Below are positions 1-7,150 of a stretch of 64,000 nt of DNA, one piece after another. Source of the DNA: Lentibacillus siamensis (GTDB lineage: Bacteria; Bacillota; Bacilli; Bacillales; Amphibacillaceae); NCBI RefSeq assembly GCF_039522605.1, contig NZ_BAAADS010000012.1, positions 62,001 to 126,000 of the forward strand, in the 5' to 3' direction. Both the position numbers and the translations under genes were made by a program. The notes beneath the pieces were generated by a model. The model was not told the DNA's origin. It worked only from the letters and a program-made list of their open reading frames with translations, and made no database searches. Each line of letters opens with the position of its first letter. Positions within the stretch are counted from its first letter, which is position 1.

Positions 1-789
1 TCGTTGCGCATCTATGGTCATAAAGGATCTGGAGCTGAATCGGATAAGAAAATGTCTTGTAGTGCAATAGAACAAGTATATGGTTTTGCCCCATATAATA
101 AGCAAAAGTTTCAAAAGGCATTGAATAAATTTGAACCTAAAGGCTGGACTCCTATCGCTTCAGCCCTAAAACAATCTATGAAATCCATGAAGGAATATGA
201 TTCTAAGAATAATACAAATTTAATCTATCTTGTTAGTGATGGTATTGGAACTTGCGGCGGAGATCCTGTTAAAGTTGCAAAATCGTTTTCTAAGTCCAAT
301 GCTAAACCAATTATTAATATTATTGGTTTTCAAACCGATGCAAAGGCCCAGAAACAATTAGAAAAAATGGCAAAGGCGTCAAATGGAATTTATACAACAG
401 TAAACAATCAAGATGAGTTAGAATCTGAATTTGATAATGCTCAGGAAACATTGGATGCTTGGGAGGAATGGAAGCAAAAGGCTTTGTCTGAAGCTGAAGG
501 TGCTGCACCTTCACATAGTGTTGACATTATGAATCATATAGGGGATTGGACCAGTCTAAATTTATCTCAGTGGAGTCATCTCTATAAAGTGATTAATATA
601 GCTCACCAAGCGGGAATTATTACAACCGAGCAAATGGAGAAACTTCAGGAAAAGGCTAAAAAAGTAGAAGATGATGTAAAAAAATCAGTATCTGAGATTA
701 AACTGGATTTAAAGGGTATTAGTACGGAAACGATTAAAAAGTTAAAACAGGAAATTAACAAAAAGTACAATAAACAAACCCAGAATTAA
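1..789 (+). CDS. von Willebrand factor A domain protein, C-terminal part
   Basis: The frame is open at base 1 with no start or ribosome binding site, so the N-terminus lies outside the window. The visible part continues a VWA (Rossmann-like, metal-ion-dependent adhesion site) fold: the GWTPIASAL segment near residue 48 supplies the MIDAS threonine and LVSDGIGTCGGDP near residue 76 supplies the following aspartate. The first MIDAS motif (DxSxS) should lie upstream. After the VWA domain comes a charged, lysine- and glutamate-rich helical tail (about residues 150-261) with no membrane segment, possibly coiled coil. Such proteins usually bind protein partners or are secreted; the partner here is unknown. 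Domain call is firm, function is not. Confidence 0.8.
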   Translation, partial: SLRIYGHKGSGAESDKKMSCSAIEQVYGFAPYNKQKFQKALNKFEPKGWTPIASALKQSMKSMKEYDSKNNTNLIYLVSDGIGTCGGDPVKVAKSFSKSNAKPIINIIGFQTDAKAQKQLEKMAKASNGIYTTVNNQDELESEFDNAQETLDAWEEWKQKALSEAEGAAPSHSVDIMNHIGDWTSLNLSQWSHLYKVINIAHQAGIITTEQMEKLQEKAKKVEDDVKKSVSEIKLDLKGISTETIKKLKQEINKKYNKQTQN

Positions 790-976
790 ATTGTAATTAT
801 AAATGGGATTCAGATTATGTTTTTTAGTTAATAACTGTCAATACTTTTTGCAATATAATCCAACTTGTTAAAAAATAAAGGGATGGGGCGGCCTGTATAA
901 ATGGATTCTTTAAATATTTTTGAAATGATTGTTATTTGATGATTGTTAATCAAATCTTATTATAGGGGGGATATGG

Positions 977-1501
977 ATGGCAGGTAATAATGGTATAAGC
1001 ATTATTCGAACGGTGGAACTGGAAGATGCCGGGGCAATTGTAAATATTATGAACGCCGTTATCGCTGAAGGTGAATATTTAATAACAACCCCCGCAGAGT
1101 ATAACAAAACGCCGGAAGAACAAAGGGAATCGATACATAACATATTAGAAAATGAAAGAGAAACCTTACTTGTTGCAGAGGTAAATGGGAACGTAGTTGG
1201 GTATATCGTATTTTTTTCACAAACCAGGAAGAGAATGTCCCACACTGGTTCTGCTGGGATGATGGTTAATAAAGATTTTAGAGAAATGGGAATCGGTAAA
1301 AAGCTAATGGAAGCATTATTATCCTGGGCAAAGAATAACCCTTTAATAGAAAAGGTAAGCTTAGGTGTATTTTCAAATAATCACAGAGCGAAAGCGCTAT
1401 ACAAAAGTTTGGGGTTTATTGAAGAAGGACGAAAATTTAGGGAGTTTAAGATGGATGAGAATGAATATGTAGACGATATACTTCTTTATAAGTTGGTTTA
1501 A
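977..1501 (+). CDS. GNAT family N-acetyltransferase
   Basis: This 174-residue protein has the GNAT fold. The acetyl-CoA pyrophosphate loop is visible as FREMGIGKK (about residues 101-109), and the NNHRAKALYKSLGF segment near residue 137 is typical of ribosomal-protein or phosphinothricin-type acetyltransferases. It should transfer acetyl from acetyl-CoA to an amine on an unknown substrate in the cytosol. The start at 977 is chosen because the ATG at 973 runs into a stop after four codons, and GGGGGG at 965-970 gives good spacing to 977. It stands alone between the VWA gene and the prepilin peptidase gene. Confidence 0.85.
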   Translation: MAGNNGISIIRTVELEDAGAIVNIMNAVIAEGEYLITTPAEYNKTPEEQRESIHNILENERETLLVAEVNGNVVGYIVFFSQTRKRMSHTGSAGMMVNKDFREMGIGKKLMEALLSWAKNNPLIEKVSLGVFSNNHRAKALYKSLGFIEEGRKFREFKMDENEYVDDILLYKLV

Positions 1502-1688
1502 AGTATCGAACGCATTCCTAGTTAGATCCACGACTAAATACCCGTTATTAATCTTCAAACAGACCTTTTCTTCTTACAGCAAGCGAGTCTCCGCGTTCTT
1601 TTTAGTATTTGAGAATCAAATTATCCAAAACAGTAAAGCGGTGCTATAATAAAGATGGTTACGATTGTAAAAATAAGGAGCTTTGGTC

Positions 1689-2441
1689 ATGGAAATTGTA
1701 TTTATTCTGTTCTTCTTTCTGGTTGGGACTATATTGGGATCTTTTTTCAATGTGGCTGGACTGCGGGTACCAAAGAAAGAACCCTTTGTCGCTGGCCGAT
1801 CTTATTGCCCAAAGTGCCGCCAAACGATTTTCTGGTACGATCTTATTCCGGTGTTATCTTTTCTTTACTTGCGCGGAAGATGCCGCCATTGCAAAACCCG
1901 GATTTCATTTGTTTATCCAGCGGTTGAATTGGCGACAGGACTTCTTTTTTCCTTCAGTTACATAAAAATCGGTCTGAGTGCTGAACTGATTATTGCTTTG
2001 GCACTCGTTTCGATGCTGATAATTATTTTTGTTTCAGATCTGCATTATATGTTGATTCCAAATCGTATTCTGCTTTTCTTTTCACCCATTTTTATCGTAT
2101 TGCGCATTGTTCAGCCGCTTCATCCGTGGTGGGATTCTGTTGCAGGCGGGCTGATAGCTGGAGTGCTGCTTGCTGTGATTATTATCATCAGCAGAGGCGG
2201 AATGGGCGGTGGTGATATGAAATTATTTGCCCTTTTGGGAATTGTATTTGGAACCGAAAAAGTACTGCTGGCTTTTTTTCTGGCAACGCTGATCGGGGCA
2301 CTTTTCGGCGGGATATTGCTGCTTTTTAAAATTGTGGGAAGAAAGCAGGAAGTACCGTTTGGACCTTATATCATTGTTGGAGCATTGCTGGCGTATTTTT
2401 ACGGGAACGAAATGATTACATGGTACTTTAATTTGGTTTAG
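1689..2441 (+). CDS. comC: Prepilin peptidase / leader peptidase (ComC-type)
   Basis: This is a type IV prepilin peptidase, an integral membrane aspartic protease that cleaves and N-methylates pseudopilin precursors such as the ComG proteins for DNA uptake. Evidence: an N-terminal membrane segment, the four-cysteine cluster CPKC (C40, C43) and CRHC (C65, C68), and the two catalytic aspartates in SDLHYMLIPN (D117) and GGGDMK (D176), with about six further hydrophobic helices. ATG 1689 is preferred because AAGGAG at 1675-1680 lies 8 bases upstream; a TTG at 1683 is too close. The 250-residue length is normal. A TGN-extended TATAAT at 1645-1650 could be its promoter -10. Confidence 0.92.
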   Translation: MEIVFILFFFLVGTILGSFFNVAGLRVPKKEPFVAGRSYCPKCRQTIFWYDLIPVLSFLYLRGRCRHCKTRISFVYPAVELATGLLFSFSYIKIGLSAELIIALALVSMLIIIFVSDLHYMLIPNRILLFFSPIFIVLRIVQPLHPWWDSVAGGLIAGVLLAVIIIISRGGMGGGDMKLFALLGIVFGTEKVLLAFFLATLIGALFGGILLLFKIVGRKQEVPFGPYIIVGALLAYFYGNEMITWYFNLV

Positions 2442-2531
2442 ACAGTATGACCGCGCATTTCTGTTCTGAATTAAAATGTTTCTTCATATTTTAATAAAAG
2501 GCTGTTTTACATTACGGTTATAAAGCAATAC

Positions 2532-2556
2532 CTGTTTTAACAGTCAATTAAAACAG
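2532..2556 (+). other. Hairpin just upstream of a ribosome binding site
   Basis: CTGTTTTAA at 2532-2540 and TTAAAACAG at 2548-2556 form a perfect 9-bp stem with a 7-base loop. It ends 4 bases before the GGAGG (2561-2565) of the next gene. There is no T-run, so it is not a standard terminator. It might end comC transcripts or modulate translation of the small membrane protein. Confidence 0.4.
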
Positions 2557-2572
2557 AAATGGAGGCGGTTTT

Positions 2573-2794
2573 GTGCGTAATTATGCAATATTGCGATTAT
2601 TGCTGGCAGGCTTTCTGTTATATTTTGCATGGCCATTAATACCGGGGGCGGAGACACAGCTGGAAGCAATTTTCTGGGGAGGCTGGCTGTTTTTTCTGCT
2701 TCTGATCGTTGGGTCAAACTTTGCTACACTATTGCAAATGACCAGTCCGCCGGCTATGGAACAGGGGAAGATGAAACAGCGGCAAAACGCTTAA
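2573..2794 (+). CDS. Small membrane protein of unknown function
   Basis: This 73-residue protein starts at GTG 2573, supported by GGAGG at 2561-2565 (7-base spacing). It has two predicted membrane helices (about residues 5-23 and 32-52) and a short polar, basic tail ending in KMKQRQNA. I do not recognise a family. It lies between comC and ytoI in the same direction, with 78 bases to ytoI. The ribosome binding site and hydrophobic pattern argue that it is real rather than a chance frame. Other open frames overlapping it lack such support. Confidence 0.6.
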   Translation: MRNYAILRLLLAGFLLYFAWPLIPGAETQLEAIFWGGWLFFLLLIVGSNFATLLQMTSPPAMEQGKMKQRQNA

Positions 2795-2872
2795 GCATTG
2801 AGTTTTCTCTGTATCAACTGTATAATAATTAATATATAAATGACTAGTACAGTTGAAAGTCGGTGAACGGAA

Positions 2873-4180
2873 ATGGCGACAAAACATGAACAGATTTTGC
2901 AGCATATTTTAACGTTGGAGATTGGGCATAAAATATCGGTCCGCCAGATTGCCAAAGTTTTAAATGTAAGTGAAGGTACAGCCTACCGAGCGATTAAAGA
3001 AGCTGAAAATCAGGGGATTGTCAGTACGATAGAGCGTGTTGGAACAATCCGGATTGAGCGGAAGAAGAAGGAGAATTTTGAACGGCTTACTTTTGCTGAA
3101 GTAATCAATATTGTCGATGGACAAGTGTTGGGTGGACGGAAAGGTCTGCATAAGACACTGAATAAATTTGTGATTGGTGCAATGCAGCTGGATGCGATGA
3201 TGCGTTATACCGAAGCAGGATCGCTCCTGATTGTCGGGAACCGGGTGAAGGCTCATCAATTGGCAATCAGCGAAGGCGCAGCTGTATTAATTACTGGCGG
3301 ATTTGATGCAACGGATGAGATTAAAAAACTTGCTGACGACAAAGAACTGCCGCTGATGTCAACCAGTTACGATACGTTTACGGTCGCGGCAATGATCAAT
3401 CGGGCTATTTATGATCAGCTGATCAAAAAGGAAATTGTATTTGTTGGGGATATCTATACACCGTATAATAAATCATTCTACATGTATACGAAAGAACGGC
3501 TGCACCGCTGGTATGAATTGAATGAGCAATCAGAGCATACCAGATTTCCGGTTGTTGATGAAAAGGAACGGATTATTGGTATGATAACTTCAAAAGATGT
3601 AATCGGAAAAGATGAATCGCTACCAGTTGATAAGGTGATGACCAAAAATCCGATCGTTGTTCAGGAAAAAACATCTTTGGCATATGTTGCCCATATGATG
3701 GTTTGGGAAGGCATTGAGGTTGTGCCGGTTGCGGATGCTTCTCAAAAACTGCAGGGGATTGTCTCGAGGCAGGATGTTTTGAAGGCCTTGCAACAGGTTC
3801 AGCGTCAACCGCAAGTGGGGGAAACGATTGAAGATATTGTGTCACGTAATCTGCAAGCTGCGGGTGATGATGAGACGAGCTTTCAGGTTCAGGTTACACC
3901 GCAAATGACCAATCAGTTGGGAACATTGTCAAATGGTGTGTTTACGGCACTCATGACTGAAGCCAGCAGCAGACTCCTGCTTTATTACAAGAAGGGTGAT
4001 CTGGTGGTCGAAAGTTTAACTGTTTACTTCCTGAAGCCAGTTCCGATTGAGAGTATATTGCTGATAAAACCGACCTTAATGGAGGCGGGGCGAATATACG
4101 CGAAGATTGATATAGAGGTTTATAATGGGCGGAAAATGGTTGGGAAAGGGCTGTTAATGGCGCAGTTAATCGACCGTTAG
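2873..4180 (+). CDS. ytoI: YtoI-type protein: HTH, DRTGG, CBS pair and hotdog domains
   Basis: This 435-residue protein has four parts: an N-terminal winged-helix region (about 1-65), a DRTGG domain (about 75-185, including VLITGGFDATDEI), a CBS-domain pair (about 195-310, e.g. GIVSRQDVLKAL), and a C-terminal hotdog/thioesterase-like domain (about 325-435). CBS pairs bind adenine nucleotides, so a ligand-sensing regulator is likely, but the target is unknown even in B. subtilis. Position beside ytpI and nrnA matches the B. subtilis ytoI-ytpI-ytqI cluster. The ribosome binding site is weak (GGTGAACGG region). Family assignment is confident; function is inference. Confidence 0.88.
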   Translation: MATKHEQILQHILTLEIGHKISVRQIAKVLNVSEGTAYRAIKEAENQGIVSTIERVGTIRIERKKKENFERLTFAEVINIVDGQVLGGRKGLHKTLNKFVIGAMQLDAMMRYTEAGSLLIVGNRVKAHQLAISEGAAVLITGGFDATDEIKKLADDKELPLMSTSYDTFTVAAMINRAIYDQLIKKEIVFVGDIYTPYNKSFYMYTKERLHRWYELNEQSEHTRFPVVDEKERIIGMITSKDVIGKDESLPVDKVMTKNPIVVQEKTSLAYVAHMMVWEGIEVVPVADASQKLQGIVSRQDVLKALQQVQRQPQVGETIEDIVSRNLQAAGDDETSFQVQVTPQMTNQLGTLSNGVFTALMTEASSRLLLYYKKGDLVVESLTVYFLKPVPIESILLIKPTLMEAGRIYAKIDIEVYNGRKMVGKGLLMAQLIDR

Positions 4181-4217
4181 AAAGGCTTGGCTTATCGCTG
4201 GAAAGATTCTGATGAAA

Positions 4218-4242
4218 AAGCTGACCGATTACTGGTCAGCTT
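4218..4242 (-). terminator. Terminator at the end of ytpI
   Basis: AAGCTGACC and GGTCAGCTT form a perfect 9-bp stem with a 7-base loop. On the minus strand it is followed by a run of T, so it terminates ytpI and overlaps that gene's last codons. It may also slow transcripts leaving ytoI. Confidence 0.75.
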
Positions 4243-4534
4243 CTGTTGGATTCAATCGTTTCCATTCGTTGCGGTAATGTTTTGTTTCCTTCACACCGGT
4301 GTTCAGCTGTATGATGCCAAAAACCAAAAATACCAATCCAATCCATAATGCAATTTGTGTCTGGTAGAACAGGTATTCATTAATGGCAAAAAAGATGAGA
4401 AAGCCTCCGAGACTTACCCGTGATTTTGCGTTAAAGTAACGCTGTTTTAATCCGTCCCTTGTTTTCAGAATGGCAACTTTATAGTAAATCCAGAAAACGG
4501 CTGATAAGGTAATCAGTATAGGAAAAATAATCAT
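4229..4534 (-). CDS. ytpI: YtpI family membrane protein
   Basis: This is a 101-residue protein with three hydrophobic helices (about 2-19, 40-56, 62-78) and a basic C-terminus containing KETKHYRNEWKRLNP. It matches the YtpI family found next to ytoI and nrnA in Bacillus. No biochemical role is established. It is convergent with ytoI, sharing the hairpin at 4218-4242, and divergent from nrnA, so the 185-base gap at 4535-4719 should hold both promoters. Confidence 0.82.
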   Translation of the reverse strand: MIIFPILITLSAVFWIYYKVAILKTRDGLKQRYFNAKSRVSLGGFLIFFAINEYLFYQTQIALWIGLVFLVFGIIQLNTGVKETKHYRNEWKRLNPTEADQ

Positions 4535-4719
4535 TTAATCTACTCCCGTATGATCAATATGTACCCCCGTCAACTGTCAGTTATGTCCTATTCGCTTTAC
4601 TGACGTTTGTGGGGTGAAACTTCCATTATTTAAAGTTTCACATTATATTGTAGCTTGTTTACGATTATTTTGCCAGACGGTGATTCCATAAATTTTGTGA
4701 CAAAGATAGGAGCATACGA

Positions 4720-5667
4720 ATGATAACCGATAACATAATTTCTGCGATTAAAAAATATGACACGATAATTATTCATCGTCATGTGCGTCCAGATCCTGAT
4801 GCATATGGTTCCCAGGCTGGTTTGAAAGAAATTATCAATGCCTCGTTTCCAAACAAGCAAGTGTTTGCAGTGGGTGAGGAGGAGCCGTCATTAAATTTTT
4901 TGGCAAAAATGGATAATGTTCAGGATAAAATGTATCAGCATGCACTCGTAATTGTTTGTGACACTGCCAACGCTGCCCGTATCGCTGACCAGCGTTATGA
5001 TCGTGGTGCAGAACTGATTAAAATCGACCATCATCCAAATGTGGACCAATATGGGGATACCGTTTGGGTTGACACAGCAGTAAGCTCAACCTGTGAATTG
5101 ATTTATGATTTGTATTTGGATGCAAAGGATCACGGATTTCGCTTGAATGCCAAGGCTGCAATGCTCCTTTATGCCGGTATTGTTGGTGATACTGGAAGAT
5201 TTTTGTTTCCTAGCACATCCAAGAAGACATTCCAGCATGCGGCAGAGCTAGTTACTTATAATTTTGATCGTTCAAGACTTTATGAAGGTATCTATAATAT
5301 TCAGGACAATATTGCCAGACTGCGCGGGTACATATTGCAGCATTTTAAACTCGCGGAATCGGGAATGAGTTCGGTCAGGTTAACTCGGCAAGAACTGAAG
5401 GAGTTCCACGTGAGTCCGGCTGACTCAGGACAGCTCATTGGTGTCTTGGGTGATATCGAGGGTATAAAAGCGTGGGTGTTTTTTATTGAGGAAGATGATC
5501 AGATTCGTGTCAGGCTTAGGTCAAAAGGTCCTGTAGTTAATGATATTGCGGCAAAATATAATGGTGGTGGCCATCCAATGGCTGCGGGAGCATCGGTGAA
5601 TACCTGGGAGGAAGCTGATATGGTGGTCGATGATCTGGAGAAAATTTGTGTGACGTATTCGAAATAA
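4720..5667 (+). CDS. nrnA: Oligoribonuclease / pAp phosphatase NrnA (DHH-DHHA1)
   Basis: NrnA degrades short RNA oligonucleotides and dephosphorylates 3'-phosphoadenosine 5'-phosphate in the cytosol, replacing Orn and CysQ in Bacillota. The 315-residue protein shows the DHH family metal motifs: RHVRPDPDAYGS near residue 20, CDTANAARI near 85, DHHPNVD at about 104-110, and the DHHA1 substrate motif GGGHPMAAGA near 283. AGGAG at 4708-4712 supports ATG 4720. It corresponds to B. subtilis ytqI. A strong bidirectional hairpin follows it. Confidence 0.93.
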   Translation: MITDNIISAIKKYDTIIIHRHVRPDPDAYGSQAGLKEIINASFPNKQVFAVGEEEPSLNFLAKMDNVQDKMYQHALVIVCDTANAARIADQRYDRGAELIKIDHHPNVDQYGDTVWVDTAVSSTCELIYDLYLDAKDHGFRLNAKAAMLLYAGIVGDTGRFLFPSTSKKTFQHAAELVTYNFDRSRLYEGIYNIQDNIARLRGYILQHFKLAESGMSSVRLTRQELKEFHVSPADSGQLIGVLGDIEGIKAWVFFIEEDDQIRVRLRSKGPVVNDIAAKYNGGGHPMAAGASVNTWEEADMVVDDLEKICVTYSK

Positions 5668-5678
5668 AATGACTAAAC

Positions 5679-5713
5679 AACGTGCTAATTTCCATAATGG
5701 AAATTAGCACGTT
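5679..5713. terminator. Bidirectional terminator between nrnA and a small sporulation-region gene
   Basis: Two perfect 15-bp arms, starting AACGTGCTAA and ending TTAGCACGTT, enclose a 5-base loop. The hairpin lies between the convergent nrnA and the minus-strand gene at 5716, so it can serve both. Confidence 0.85.
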
Positions 5714-5715
5714 AT

Positions 5716-5913
5716 TTAACTGCTCTTTTTTTCATCCATCGGAATAAACCAGCAGCCTGAGGTTGTATTGTCCAAGTGTACATTTATATTATTCCGTTCA
5801 ATCGAGCGTGTTATCAGCCGAATCATTTCCTGAGTCTCAGCATAGGCTGTTCTTCCACTAAGTAATTGTGCAATTTTTTCATCGCGTATCCGTCTTGTAT
5901 TCATGATGTGCAT
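5716..5913 (-). CDS. Small conserved protein of the ytrI-nrnA region (possibly YtzJ-like)
   Basis: This 65-residue soluble protein is rich in charged residues (TRRIRDEKIAQLL near the start) and ends in a serine/lysine tail. AAAGGAG 8 bases upstream supports the first ATG. A small protein lies at the equivalent place in B. subtilis (I recall ytzJ, not verified), and the C-terminal NTTSGCWFIP segment looks conserved. No function is known to me. A candidate sporulation promoter with a CATAGACT -10 lies at 5940-5967 on the minus strand. Confidence 0.65.
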   Translation of the reverse strand: MHIMNTRRIRDEKIAQLLSGRTAYAETQEMIRLITRSIERNNINVHLDNTTSGCWFIPMDEKKSS

Positions 5914-5939
5914 TTAACCAGCTCCTTTCAATTAAATTT

Positions 5940-5967
5940 AGTCTATGAAAGTTTCTGCTGAAATGTT
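5940..5967 (-). promoter_or_regulatory. Candidate sigma-E-like promoter of the 5716-5913 gene
   Basis: Reading the minus strand, AACATTT (5961-5967) is followed after 13 bases by CATAGACT (5940-5947). Mother-cell sigma-E promoters have an ATATT-like -35 and a CATACAAT-like -10 at about this spacing. The match is partial, particularly at -35. Confidence 0.35.
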
Positions 5968-6061
5968 ATTCTGTATAGTTATATTATAAATAAATTTTTT
6001 CATTTTTACTACAATATCAGTAGGATTTTCATCGAATGTTCACAATGGAATTTTAGCAGAA

Positions 6062-6085
6062 AGCCAGTTTTATACTTAACTGGCT
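6062..6085 (-). terminator. Hairpin after ytrI
   Basis: AGCCAGTT and AACTGGCT form an 8-bp stem immediately downstream of the ytrI stop on the minus strand. It is followed only by TTTCTGC, so termination may be weak. Confidence 0.5.
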
Positions 6086-6087
6086 AG

Positions 6088-6597
6088 TCACGCTGAGTCC
6101 CCGATTTCGGCTTCCGCGGTAATTTTCAATGTTTTACTGATGGTGAGTTTTTTTATTGTAAAGACGTACGTAAGTTCATCCACTGTGTATTCTTTGTTTT
6201 CCAATGATGAAATCAGAAGCTTGGCACTTTCATCAATAACCGATACTTTTTGCCCGATAATATGATTGATTTCCTCCTTCATTAAGTTCTGCAAATCATG
6301 TATAATTAGTTTATCCAGTTTTAGCTCGTCCTTGTTTTCAATGGTTATTTCAACGGAAGTGACTGTCAACGGCTCTTTTGATTTTTTATCCAGGTCCTGC
6401 TTATCCTCCAGCAGTGCTTCGTTTTGATTCTCCAGTTCCGATACTTTATCCTGTAAATCTTTATTTTCGCTCATCAATTGTTCATACATGAATCCGTGCA
6501 TATAAACAAAAATAAAATAGGCGATGCAGGCACCGATAAACGCACCTGCAAAAAAACGCTGCCATGATGGTTTTTTATAGTATGGGGGAATATGCAT
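6088..6597 (-). CDS. ytrI: Sporulation membrane protein YtrI
   Basis: This 169-residue bitopic membrane protein has one helix at about residues 15-33, followed by a glutamate/lysine-rich coiled coil (about 40-75) and a globular extracellular or intermembrane domain. In B. subtilis ytrH-ytrI is a mother-cell sigma-E operon needed for proper spore cortex. The ATG overlaps the ytrH stop by one base (TAATG), indicating translational coupling. Identity rests on synteny with nrnA and dnaE and on the architecture. Confidence 0.85.
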   Translation of the reverse strand: MHIPPYYKKPSWQRFFAGAFIGACIAYFIFVYMHGFMYEQLMSENKDLQDKVSELENQNEALLEDKQDLDKKSKEPLTVTSVEITIENKDELKLDKLIIHDLQNLMKEEINHIIGQKVSVIDESAKLLISSLENKEYTVDELTYVFTIKKLTISKTLKITAEAEIGDSA

Positions 6598-6929
6598 TAT
6601 CCGATATCCTCCTGAATGAGCCAGCCGAGCAGTACCATAGCTGTTTTAACTCCGCCCATGGCCGACAAAATAAGCATAATCTGTTTAAACATATCAAGTG
6701 TTGACCCATCATAAATACCTCGTTCAAAATTGGCGATGGCATCAAAGGTCCCTCCGATTGCTGCAACGATGGCCCAAATACGCAGGCTTTTTGCGATTCG
6801 GTTCATTGATGTAAATGGCGCGTCACCAGTTGCGAATGACCCCATACTTCCTATAATGGCACCACCGATAATCACACCAAACGCGATAAAAAAACAATGA
6901 ATAAATTGTGCGACAAATCTTTCTTCCAT
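6597..6929 (-). CDS. ytrH: Sporulation membrane protein YtrH
   Basis: This 110-residue protein is mostly hydrophobic with about three membrane helices, including a glycine-rich first helix (FGVIIGGAIIGSMGSF) and a C-terminal one after ETFDAI-like sequence. It matches the YtrH family, a sigma-E-dependent sporulation protein divergent from dnaE. It is the first gene of ytrH-ytrI. A candidate sigma-E promoter lies at 6959-6987. GGGGCGG upstream serves as the ribosome binding site. Confidence 0.87.
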   Translation of the reverse strand: MEERFVAQFIHCFFIAFGVIIGGAIIGSMGSFATGDAPFTSMNRIAKSLRIWAIVAAIGGTFDAIANFERGIYDGSTLDMFKQIMLILSAMGGVKTAMVLLGWLIQEDIG

Positions 6930-6958
6930 TTCTACCGCCCCTTATTGTTACTGATATC

Positions 6959-6987
6959 ATTCTATGAGACATTTGGACAGGATATGA
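6959..6987 (-). promoter_or_regulatory. Candidate sigma-E promoter of ytrH-ytrI
   Basis: On the minus strand TCATATCC (6980-6987) precedes CATAGAAT (6959-6966) by 13 bases. This resembles the sigma-E consensus, and ytrHI is a known sigma-E operon in B. subtilis. The element overlaps the 5' end of the plus-strand short ORF at 6989. Confidence 0.5.
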
Positions 6988-6988
6988 T

Positions 6989-7129
6989 TTGGTGCACGGT
7001 ACAACATTGGCAGCTTTGAAAGTATTCAGCAACGATAGCTTTCCGCTATTAAAACCTGGTGATAAGCCAAGTTTTCCGATTACGATTAAAATGAATGCAG
7101 TGTTTCAGCTGATTAGCTATAATAAATAA
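6989..7129 (+). CDS. Possible 46-residue protein immediately upstream of dnaE
   Basis: The plus-strand frame is open from 6968 to the TAA at 7127-7129, and its reading is protein-like (VHGTTLAALKVFSNDSFP, then LKPGDKPSFPITIKMNAV). TTG 6989 has AGGA at 6979-6982 six bases upstream; GTG 6992 is an alternative. The stop is 21 bases before the dnaE ATG. I do not recognise a family. It could be a genuine small protein co-transcribed with dnaE, or the remnant of a longer gene. The divergent ytrH promoter candidate sits just before it. Confidence 0.45.
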   Translation: MVHGTTLAALKVFSNDSFPLLKPGDKPSFPITIKMNAVFQLISYNK

Positions 7130-7150
7130 AGAGAAGAGGTTGGATAGCTT

